A stretch of DNA of 34,360 nucleotides from CAZKUN01 sp964555935. GTDB taxonomy: Bacteria; Armatimonadota; Zipacnadia; Zipacnadales; VGFC01. This document shows positions 18,086 to 26,085 of this stretch, piece by piece. Position 1 is the first letter of the stretch, and each line of letters begins with the position of its first letter. The notes below the pieces were generated by a model, which was not told the DNA's origin, did no database searches, and saw only the letters and a program-made list of their open reading frames with translations. The stretch is from NCBI GenBank assembly GCA_964555935.1, contig CAZKUN010000078.1, forward strand, positions 1 to 34,360, written 5' to 3'. The translations under genes and the position numbers were made by a program.

Positions 18086-20017
18086 ATGAGACAGCGAATC
18101 ACCGTCTGGACATTCTTCCTCGCGTCACTCGCAGCGACTGCGTGCGGAGATCTTGTGCTGGACGATTTCGACGCGGAGCCGGAACGGTGGGGCGCGGGCA
18201 CGTCGCTCGATGCCGAACACGTGAAACAAGGCGACGCGTCGATGCGCTGGCCGGCCGGCGAGACCGGCCACATCTCGCGCGCCGACATCCCGCACGACTG
18301 GACCGAGTACCGCGCCATCAGCTTCTGGCTGTTCTCTGAGAAGGCGACGGACAGCATACTTGTCGTCTCGTTCACCTCAGACGATCCCGAGACCGAGGGC
18401 GGCGACTACTTCGTGCTGTTCGACCGCGTCAACTGGTCGGGCTGGCGAGAGTTCGAGCTGGTCCTGGACACCCTCGGGAGAGCGCGAAGCCCCCTCGGCT
18501 TGGATGAGATCGAGGCCATCCACTTCTACGCGGTCGGGTGGGGCCAGCAGAAGCTGGTCCCCGACACGGTGCTGTACCTCGATGACATGAGGCTCATCTC
18601 GCGGACAGAGGAGGAGCTGGCCGCGCTTCGCGAGCAACAGCGGCGGCTGAAGTTCGGTCACGTCACGCCGATGAGCGAGTTCGAGGACGTTCTGGAGTTG
18701 CTGTCTCGCGGCGGAGACGGCGTCGCGAACTGGGCTCCGCTGGCGTCGAGTACGGCGGCCGCGGACAGCTATGGACTGCGGCAAGACTGGCATGGCGCGA
18801 CCTTGTGGGCGACCGGGGAGGGGCGCTCTGGGCACGGCCGCGACTACGACGTCGACGTGTCCGAGTACCGGGAGATGGTCATCGGGTTGCGGGTTGGCGA
18901 GGGGACGAGCCTGGACGCGCGGGTGGTGATAGACGGGGAGGAGACCCTCGCGCAAGCTCAGCCAGGGACGGCGCAGTTGCGCGTTGCGATCGACGGGGAA
19001 CGGCTCGAGCGGCTGGATCTCGAGATCGCGGGTTCGGGCGAGGCGAGTATCGAGTGGGTCGTCCTCCGCAGGGCGGAACTGCCCGAGGTGCATGGCTTCA
19101 GCAACAAGACGGGCAGCGTGATGCTGGCGTGGGACCGCCCAGCGTGGGGAGCCGAGAGTTACCGCGTCTACCGTTCGCCGGGCGAGATCACCGCGGCCAA
19201 CGTCGACGACGCGGAGGTTGTGGTCCAAGGCGTCGCGTCTGAGGTGGCCTCCGCCTGCGACTTCCCGCCAAGTGAAGGCGAGTGGCACTACGCGGTTGCC
19301 GCGATCTCCGGGGAAGACGCCATGGATCCTGGATCCGACTTCGAAGTGACGGTCGCCGGCGAGGCGGCCCCGGTCATTGGCGTCGCGACGGATCCGATCA
19401 CCGTTGACGGTGATCTCGGCGACTGGCCGCAAGCCGGCTCGCGCATCCGTTTCGGCGGCGCGGGGGATGTGGCCGCCGGCGAGGAGCCCGGGTCGGCGGA
19501 TGATCTCAGCGCCGCAGTCATGCTCTGCCATGACGACACTTCACTCTTCGTGGCGGCGGAGGTGACCGACGATACCGTCAGGCACGCCAGCGCGCGGTCA
19601 TGGGAGGGCGACGGGCTCGTGGTGATGCTCGCCTTCGATCCTCCGGAGATCGCCGCGAGGGGCCGGCGCTACGGGATCGTGATCAACTACACCTCCGGAA
19701 CTCCGGGTGCGGAGGCGCCTGTGGGCACGGTTCTCGAGGATCGGGTCGCGACCCATCCGGCGGATGCCAAACCTCCCGCGCCGGGGACGTGGGCCGTGGC
19801 CTACCGTGAGGGAGGGTACGCGATCGAGGCTTCGATCCCGATCGAGGCTCTGCGCGGATATGGGTTCGATCCGCGCGTGGGAGGCATCGCGCTGGGGCTC
19901 TCAGTCTACGACGGAGACCAGGCCGATGGACCGACCACGCGCGAGACGGCTGTGTCCTGGAACCAGCGCGAGGATCTCTATGATCCGCGCGAGGCGGCGG
20001 TGGTGAGGTGGGAGTGA
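18086..20017 (+). CDS. Multi-module carbohydrate-binding protein, apparently non-catalytic
   Basis: 643 residues. ATG 18086 overlaps the restored stop of the lyase gene as ATGA; GAGGGG lies 11 bases upstream. The N-terminus (ITVWTFFLASLAATAC) is a signal peptide, with C20 making a weak lipobox possible. Modules in order: a jelly roll (about 22-172, LDDFDAEPERW...VLYLDDMRLI), a second beta-sandwich (about 190-330), a fibronectin type III-like domain (about 335-425, with SYRVYRSPGEIT), and a CBM9-like domain (about 430-643, ITVDGDLGDW at 438-447, then TSLFVAAEVTDD and GYAIEASIPIEAL). No catalytic domain is evident. The first two modules resemble those at the N-terminus of the adjacent lyase. 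The likely role is binding polysaccharide at the surface, analogous to a surface glycan-binding protein; this is inferred. Confidence 0.85.
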   Translation: MRQRITVWTFFLASLAATACGDLVLDDFDAEPERWGAGTSLDAEHVKQGDASMRWPAGETGHISRADIPHDWTEYRAISFWLFSEKATDSILVVSFTSDDPETEGGDYFVLFDRVNWSGWREFELVLDTLGRARSPLGLDEIEAIHFYAVGWGQQKLVPDTVLYLDDMRLISRTEEELAALREQQRRLKFGHVTPMSEFEDVLELLSRGGDGVANWAPLASSTAAADSYGLRQDWHGATLWATGEGRSGHGRDYDVDVSEYREMVIGLRVGEGTSLDARVVIDGEETLAQAQPGTAQLRVAIDGERLERLDLEIAGSGEASIEWVVLRRAELPEVHGFSNKTGSVMLAWDRPAWGAESYRVYRSPGEITAANVDDAEVVVQGVASEVASACDFPPSEGEWHYAVAAISGEDAMDPGSDFEVTVAGEAAPVIGVATDPITVDGDLGDWPQAGSRIRFGGAGDVAAGEEPGSADDLSAAVMLCHDDTSLFVAAEVTDDTVRHASARSWEGDGLVVMLAFDPPEIAARGRRYGIVINYTSGTPGAEAPVGTVLEDRVATHPADAKPPAPGTWAVAYREGGYAIEASIPIEALRGYGFDPRVGGIALGLSVYDGDQADGPTTRETAVSWNQREDLYDPREAAVVRWE

Positions 20018-22506
20018 GCGGGGTGCCGAGTTGGATATTGAGAATCGCAGTCGTAAGGGGGCGAAACGTCCTGATCTGCTCCGCTCTGCTACTCGCCGGC
20101 TTGACCCCACACGTCCCCGCCGCTACCCGACATGCGCTGCTTGGCGCGTTGGCGCTGAGTCTACCGGTCGCCGGCCAGACGGAGGCGGCACTTCCGAGCT
20201 TCGAACTCGAGGGCGCCTCGCCCGCGGCCGACCACAGCCGCCTGCCCGAGTTCTTCAGTGATGACCCCGAGTATGATGCGTTCGCCAACGAGTACTTCAT
20301 GCGCCACTTGAGCGTCGACGAGGGTGGCGTCTACTGGCTGCGGCATCCCGAGCCCGGGCTGGTGGACCAGCTCTGGCCGATCGAGTGGGACGCGTGGTTC
20401 CTGCCGTGGATCGATCGCGGCGCAATGGGGCTGGCCCGCCAGCGCGGCGAGCGCCGCGACTTCGTCCTGGAGGGCCTGACGCGGACCCCGGTGGACAAGT
20501 ATGGCTACGTGTTCGGCGCGCCGCTCATTCCCGAGCCGACGAACGTCATGGGCGGGCACCGTCCCCTGTTCGGCTGGCCGTGGCCTAAGTACAACCGCAA
20601 CCGGGAGACGGAATTCCCGACAGGTTGGGAGTTCAACGATCCCTCCGATGGCGCTCGCGATCATTGGGAGGCCAGCGACATCGCGCTCGAGCCTGGCTAC
20701 GTAGGGGGGTGCCTTGCCGGCACAGTGACAGGCGGGCGTCCCGAGCTGACCACGCCCAAGTTTGACGTTGACGTGTTCCAGGTCCCGATCATTGAGATCG
20801 AGGTGCGCTACGAGCGTCTGGACGGACGGGATCCCGCTGAACTCATGCGCGGACTTCGGATCTGCTGGACCACCGACGAGTCGCCTGAGTTCAGCGAGGA
20901 CAGGATGGTCACGCCCGACTTCACGGTGCTGCCGCCCGAGCAGTTCCCGGAAGTCTACCGCCCGCTTTCGATGTCTTCGTATGCCGTCTATCCGCTGTAC
21001 TTCCCCATGTACCTGCACCCGGAATGGGGTCGCGAGGGCCGGAGGATCACTGGCCTGAAAGTGACACCAACCGGCCCGAGTGGCGCAGGCGTGCAGGTGT
21101 CGCTGAACTTCGCGCGCGCAACCTATGATGTGAGGCTGTCGACCAGCAATACCATACTCGTCCGCGCCTCGGCGGCCTTCTACCTGTGGTCGGGGAACGA
21201 TGAGTTCCTGCGAGTCATGCTGCCTCGCCTGCGCGGAGCGATGCTGTTCATGAACGAGCACTTGCACGGCAGGGCGACCGGCCTGCTGAGCTTCGAGTGG
21301 ATGGTTGGCAAGGACGGCCTCGGCGGAACGGACGTCGGCCACGGCATGATCGGCAGCTTCTGGGACCTGTTGCCCGCCGGGCATCACGACCTGGAGAGCT
21401 GCACGGGCTATTACGCCGCGCTGGTCGGCATGGCCGAACTCGAGGAGGCCGCGCGCCGACGAGGGATCGAGGCGCCGAGCGTCAGCGTCCTGGGGCCGGA
21501 CAACGCGACGAGCATCACATACCGGGAGACGCCGGAATCTCTCCGCAAGCTCGCGAAACGCACGCGACGGGCCATCGAGCAGACGTTCTGGAATGATCAG
21601 ACGCAGCGGTTCTGCCGCAACATCGATGTCACCGGCCGCAAGCACGATTACGGGTCGGTCCACGAGAACGTCCGGGCGCTCGCCGAGGGGATCGGGACGC
21701 GCGACCAACGGCGCGCCATCCTCGACTGGCTCGATGGTCGGGAGACGCCTGGAGACACGTCGACGGGGCCGGACATCTACCACTGGCGATTCGGGCCGCG
21801 CACCTCGACGCGCCGGAACGCTGACTACTACTTCTGGCCTTGGGTTGACGGAATGGCCGAGAATCTGCCGCTCCACCAGTTCGGCAACCAGATGCAGGAC
21901 GGAGGGGCCGTGCCGATGACGTCGCTCTTTGAACTCATGGCCCGGGCGGCGACCGGCGAGCAAGATCAGATCGACCGGGCCTATGAGCGAACCCGTGAGA
22001 TCCACGAATGGTATGCCGACGTCAAGGCAGCGGGAGGCGATGGACACGACTTCTACCGCACGTACTACGACGGCCACCCGGAGCGAGGGCTTCAGCAGGG
22101 CGGCGGCCCGCCGGGAGGCCTTGGCCTGGACCGCGAGTTCATGTCCGACGCCAGCATGGGGACGGTGTTCATCCCCTACGCCTTCCTGGGCTTACGCGCG
22201 AGCGAGGACGGGGTGCTGACCGTCAGCCCCGCCCTGCCGACTGGCGCGAGGCGGATCGGCGTGAGGAACGTGCTGTACCGAGGCAACCACCTGACGATCG
22301 AGGCGGGGCGGGACTACGTGTCGCTTGACGGCAGCCGCGTGCCTCGGCCCGATGGCCTGCGGATCAAGGTGCGCCTGCCCGCGCGGGCCCGGCGGCCGAG
22401 GATTGACGGGCGAGCGGCGAGCGGAACGCGCGACGAGCACGGGCGGCTTGTGCTGGAGACGGACCTGCGCCCGCTCCGGATCGAGTTTGAGCGCCCTTCG
22501 CGCTAG
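20014..22506 (+). CDS. Six-hairpin (alpha/alpha-toroid) glycosidase
   Basis: 830 residues from GTG 20014, which overlaps the preceding stop as GTGA with GAGG 5 bases upstream; GTG 20008 and TTG 20038 are alternatives. The N-terminus has two hydrophobic stretches (VLICSALLLAGL and LLGALALSLPVAG), so the exact signal peptide is unclear. After a beta-rich N-terminal region comes an (alpha/alpha)6 domain: AFYLWSGNDEFLRVMLPRLR, GSFWDLLPAGHHD at about 447-459, YYAALVGMAELEEAA, HENVRALAEGI, and HQFGNQMQDGGAVPMTSLF. The tail, LTVSPALPTGARRIGVRNV, is typical of the C-terminal sandwich of GH65-, GH78- and GH95-like six-hairpin glycosidases. Acidic catalytic residues cannot be chosen safely. Its position in the operon suggests it trims oligosaccharides released by the lyases. 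Confidence 0.83.
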   Translation: MSGVPSWILRIAVVRGRNVLICSALLLAGLTPHVPAATRHALLGALALSLPVAGQTEAALPSFELEGASPAADHSRLPEFFSDDPEYDAFANEYFMRHLSVDEGGVYWLRHPEPGLVDQLWPIEWDAWFLPWIDRGAMGLARQRGERRDFVLEGLTRTPVDKYGYVFGAPLIPEPTNVMGGHRPLFGWPWPKYNRNRETEFPTGWEFNDPSDGARDHWEASDIALEPGYVGGCLAGTVTGGRPELTTPKFDVDVFQVPIIEIEVRYERLDGRDPAELMRGLRICWTTDESPEFSEDRMVTPDFTVLPPEQFPEVYRPLSMSSYAVYPLYFPMYLHPEWGREGRRITGLKVTPTGPSGAGVQVSLNFARATYDVRLSTSNTILVRASAAFYLWSGNDEFLRVMLPRLRGAMLFMNEHLHGRATGLLSFEWMVGKDGLGGTDVGHGMIGSFWDLLPAGHHDLESCTGYYAALVGMAELEEAARRRGIEAPSVSVLGPDNATSITYRETPESLRKLAKRTRRAIEQTFWNDQTQRFCRNIDVTGRKHDYGSVHENVRALAEGIGTRDQRRAILDWLDGRETPGDTSTGPDIYHWRFGPRTSTRRNADYYFWPWVDGMAENLPLHQFGNQMQDGGAVPMTSLFELMARAATGEQDQIDRAYERTREIHEWYADVKAAGGDGHDFYRTYYDGHPERGLQQGGGPPGGLGLDREFMSDASMGTVFIPYAFLGLRASEDGVLTVSPALPTGARRIGVRNVLYRGNHLTIEAGRDYVSLDGSRVPRPDGLRIKVRLPARARRPRIDGRAASGTRDEHGRLVLETDLRPLRIEFERPSR

Positions 22507-22554
22507 TGTCCACGCGAGACGTCTCATTGCATCACACCAAGGGGAGAGAACCGA

Positions 22555-25500
22555 ATGACGCGCACCTCCGCCGCGCTGGCTGTGATTGGCCTGACCATGC
22601 TGGTGAGCGCATCGTGCCCGGCGATGGCCGCTGAGCACCGAATCGCCCTGAAGGAACACGTCAATCGCCAGTGGACGAATGAGCTTCTGAGCTACCCGTT
22701 TGAGGCCCCAGAAGGCGCCTGCCACGAGGACGCCGTGAGCCTGCGGGGCCCTGACGGCCCGATGCCCGTGCAGCTTTCGAACGTTGAGCACTGGCCGGAG
22801 ACGCGGATGGTCAAGTCGGCGACGCTTTGGCTGGTGGCCGACCTCGCGCCGCTCACGACGAACGAGTATGCCGTCGTCTACCAGGCGGAGCCCGAGGAGG
22901 GCCCCGGCGGAGCGGGCGATCTCGCGGTGGCCGCCACTGCCGACCAAGTGGAGATGACCACATCCGGCTTCGGCGCGCGGCTGCAACTCGGCGGCGAGAC
23001 CTTCGATGAGCCGCGCGCATCCGCGGACGTGCCAGGGCCGGCAGTGGCACTTGCTCTGGCGGACGGCACTTGGTTTGGTGGCAGCCGCCTGTTCGGCGAT
23101 GCGAAGCTGACGGGCTGGTCGGCGGACCTGGTGGCGGCGGGTCCGGTGTTCGCCCAGGTGGAATACACCTACCAGTACGAGGACGGGAACACGGCGCGAC
23201 TCATGGCGCGCCTGCACGAGGGAGCGGCGGGGCTGTATTGGGAGACGCAGGTCACAGAAGACCGGCCGGATGAGGGCCTTGACATTGTGCTGAGTGAGGG
23301 GCTCGCCCCACTGACGCTGGTGGCGCAACGCGAGGCGTATGGCGACCGGCCCGAGATGGAGGACGTGGACTTCGGCACGTGGGTGGAGATTCCGCTGGCG
23401 GGCTATGGGGAGGAGCTGGTGACCAACCTCAGCCCTTGGGCCGACTGGTGGAACACCCACACGCAGACCTCCGTGCGGCTGCGGATCGGAGGGCAAGAAC
23501 GCGAGCTGCACGTGGCGAGCCATGATCCCGGCGCGTGGGTCGAACCGGCGGAGCCTGGGACCATCCGTGACTGGACCGGCTGGCAGCACAAGCTCGTGCC
23601 CGTGAATCGCGGGCCGAATGGTGAGGTGTTCCTGCACGTGGACAACGCGGCAGGGACGCGCAAGTGGAGCATCGAGGACCGCGATCCGGCGTATGCGGAG
23701 CAGCGGCGGATGTCACTGTCGCAGGTAAAGGCGGAGTGGCCGCCTCTGAATGAGGTCAAGGACTGGATCCTGGAATGGCCGAGCGAGGAGGACGCTCATC
23801 CGCATCTGTTCGTGTCGCGAGAGGAGATGGAGGCAGCCTGGGCGCGGATGGAGCCGGAGCCCGACGCCGACACCGCGTGGCTGCGGGATTACCTTGCCAA
23901 GGAAGAGATCCGGCCCGTCCCAAGCTACAAAGACGCGCAGGCTGTGCAGGTCTACCTGATGACCCAGGGCGACGCGGAGGCGGCTGAGAAAGTGCGCCTC
24001 GTCGAGCGGGTCCGCCAGCACATGGGGGCGCTCGGCGACTTCGACAAGATGCGCAGCACGCAGACGGTTGCGGCGCAGTATGACCTGATGATGGGGACGG
24101 ACCTGCTCGCGAATGAGGAGAGGAATCTCTATCGGTCGCAGATGGCTTTCCTGGGCTACATCGTGGCGCGACCCTCGACCTGGGACATCGAGCGCGGCTA
24201 CCGTTCGTACAACCCGAACATGAGCCTGTCATACCTGCTGGCGCGGGGGATTGTCGGGTGCGCGATTCCCAACCACCCGCTGGCGGAGGAGTGGGTGGCG
24301 CCCGGACTCAGCCGCGCGCAGACCTGGCTGGAGGAGGTCGGCCCCGAGGGAGAGTGGTATGAGAGCGCCCACTACTCGCAGGTGAGCGCCTTCGCCATGA
24401 CGTCCTTCGCGGCGGCGGTCAAACGAGCCGGCTTTGGGGATCTGTTCCTCAACGAGAACCTCAAGAAATGGGCGATGTGGCTGGCCCAGATCTACACGCC
24501 GCGGGACCCCATGGAGGGGCGCCGCAACCGGCGCGCAAGTCCGCCGATCGGCCGAGCCACCGCAGGCGTGCCCTGGGGGTTGTTTGGGCTGATGGCCAAG
24601 GCAACCGTGGACACCGATCCTGAGTACTCCAAACAGATGCAATGGGCGTGGGCGGGCAGTGACTATGCGCCCGAGACCGCCAGCCACTTGGGCGGGTTTG
24701 AGCCGATCTATATGGATCCGTCCCTGCCCATGGAGCTGCCTGACTGGGGTTCGAAGCTCTTCCCACAGGTGGGGCCGCTCTGCCGAAATGGCGTGGGCGA
24801 TGAGCATGAGAATTACCTCTCGATCCACGCCAACACGGGGGCCGGAGCGCGTCTGCCGGAGCTTGGGAGCCTGGCGCTGTGGTTCGCGCGCGGGGCGCCG
24901 ATTGCGGGGGCGTTCCCAGGCGGATACAAGGAGCGGCATCAACTGCTGATATCGCGGGTGCTTCCCGCCCTCTCCTGGAGCGAGGGAGAGCAGTGGGACG
25001 AGTCTCGCTTCGGCTGCAACACTGACGTGACGATGGGCGAATTCAGCGCGCTCCCGCGACAGGACTACTTCACGGCGAGTTACGTGCTCAAAGGATGGAA
25101 GGGCGGCGCGTACGGTACCCCGGAGGGACCCGTGTCTTGGCCGCCGGCGGGTGGTGAAGCGGTCTTCCCGCTGAACTGGCAGCGGCGGGTGCTGTATGTA
25201 CAGGATGATGATCCCGCCGGCCTCAACTACCTCGTGCTTCGCGACTCAGTGAGCGGCAACGGGCCATCGCTCTGGCAGATGTGGACGGCCTCGGACGGGC
25301 TCGTGACGCCGCAAGACGCGCGAGCGATGAGAGCCGTTCCCGAGGAAGGGCCAGGCAAGACGGCAGTGCCGGCGCACCCGCTGGAGGGAGACCGGCTCAC
25401 CGCGTTGGGCCAGCATGGAGTGGATGTCGAGTACTACATCGCCGAGCCGCTCGACACGCAGCGCTGGACCATGCGCTGGGGACAGCACTATGTGGACTAC

Positions 25501-26028
25501 TCCGTGCAGGGCGATGACTATCGTGATCTGCTGCAACTCCGGCTGGATGGCGACGGCGACTACTTTGTCGCGATGTTCCCGCGTTTCCCCGACGAGGAGG
25601 CGCCCCAATTCGCCACGCTCGGTGAGGGCAGCGTCATCAAGGTTGCGGGCGAGTCCGGCACGGACTACTGCTTCCTGCCAGGAGAAGAGATGCAGGTGAC
25701 CGTCGAAGGCGCTTACTTCCGCGGCGTGGCCGCATCGCTACAGGACCGCCCGGACGGCGTCGTCCTGGCGGCGGGGGGCGCAGGCGAAGTTCGCTACGGT
25801 GAGTGGGGAGTATTGGCGTCGCACGCCGCGAGTCTGCGAGTGGAGGCGGAGCGATTGTCGGTACACCTGCCGCCCGCTCAGGCTGACGGCGGCGAGGTCA
25901 CGCTGCTTACCGACGGGCAGTGGAAGCTGATCGAGGGACAGGCAGGCGTCACCATTGCGCCGACGGCCAACGGCTGCCGCCTGGTCCTGGCGCCGGGGGT
26001 GGTCCACGTGGAGCTGGAACCAGCCTGA
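22555..26028 (+). CDS. Large heparinase-like polysaccharide lyase with beta-sandwich N-terminus
   Basis: 1,157 residues; ATG 22555 with AGGGGAG at 22540-22546, 8 bases upstream, and signal peptide LAVIGLTMLVSASCPAMAA. The first 340 or so residues are beta-rich and begin in the style of the N-terminal domains of rhamnogalacturonan-lyase-like proteins (TNELLSYPFEAPEGAC, DGPMPVQLSNVE, SATLWLVADLAPLTTNEYAV). A helical toroid (about 420-750) includes YESAHYSQVSAFAM with H606 and Y607 as candidate catalytic residues, and the C-terminal 350 or so residues are antiparallel beta, with HENYLSIHANTGAG preceding them in the style of the heparinase II/III metal or His motif. It starts 48 bases after the glycosidase stop. 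A lyase on an acidic polysaccharide is likely; no exact PL family can be given. Confidence 0.82.
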   Translation: MTRTSAALAVIGLTMLVSASCPAMAAEHRIALKEHVNRQWTNELLSYPFEAPEGACHEDAVSLRGPDGPMPVQLSNVEHWPETRMVKSATLWLVADLAPLTTNEYAVVYQAEPEEGPGGAGDLAVAATADQVEMTTSGFGARLQLGGETFDEPRASADVPGPAVALALADGTWFGGSRLFGDAKLTGWSADLVAAGPVFAQVEYTYQYEDGNTARLMARLHEGAAGLYWETQVTEDRPDEGLDIVLSEGLAPLTLVAQREAYGDRPEMEDVDFGTWVEIPLAGYGEELVTNLSPWADWWNTHTQTSVRLRIGGQERELHVASHDPGAWVEPAEPGTIRDWTGWQHKLVPVNRGPNGEVFLHVDNAAGTRKWSIEDRDPAYAEQRRMSLSQVKAEWPPLNEVKDWILEWPSEEDAHPHLFVSREEMEAAWARMEPEPDADTAWLRDYLAKEEIRPVPSYKDAQAVQVYLMTQGDAEAAEKVRLVERVRQHMGALGDFDKMRSTQTVAAQYDLMMGTDLLANEERNLYRSQMAFLGYIVARPSTWDIERGYRSYNPNMSLSYLLARGIVGCAIPNHPLAEEWVAPGLSRAQTWLEEVGPEGEWYESAHYSQVSAFAMTSFAAAVKRAGFGDLFLNENLKKWAMWLAQIYTPRDPMEGRRNRRASPPIGRATAGVPWGLFGLMAKATVDTDPEYSKQMQWAWAGSDYAPETASHLGGFEPIYMDPSLPMELPDWGSKLFPQVGPLCRNGVGDEHENYLSIHANTGAGARLPELGSLALWFARGAPIAGAFPGGYKERHQLLISRVLPALSWSEGEQWDESRFGCNTDVTMGEFSALPRQDYFTASYVLKGWKGGAYGTPEGPVSWPPAGGEAVFPLNWQRRVLYVQDDDPAGLNYLVLRDSVSGNGPSLWQMWTASDGLVTPQDARAMRAVPEEGPGKTAVPAHPLEGDRLTALGQHGVDVEYYIAEPLDTQRWTMRWGQHYVDYSVQGDDYRDLLQLRLDGDGDYFVAMFPRFPDEEAPQFATLGEGSVIKVAGESGTDYCFLPGEEMQVTVEGAYFRGVAASLQDRPDGVVLAAGGAGEVRYGEWGVLASHAASLRVEAERLSVHLPPAQADGGEVTLLTDGQWKLIEGQAGVTIAPTANGCRLVLAPGVVHVELEPA

Positions 26029-26085
26029 ACCGCCGCTGCGGGGAAGCGATGCGTGTTGTGCGAGCGGCAACAGGGAGTAGCGGAC

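Noticed and set aside
18086..18145. Firm lipoprotein assignment for the binding protein
   Set aside because: C20 follows A-T-A instead of a good L-(A/S)-(G/A) lipobox; ordinary signal peptidase cleavage is equally possible.
20161..22077. A 638-residue open frame on the minus strand
   Set aside because: It is fully antisense to the six-hairpin glycosidase, with shadow-like Arg/Val/His-rich composition and no recognisable motif.
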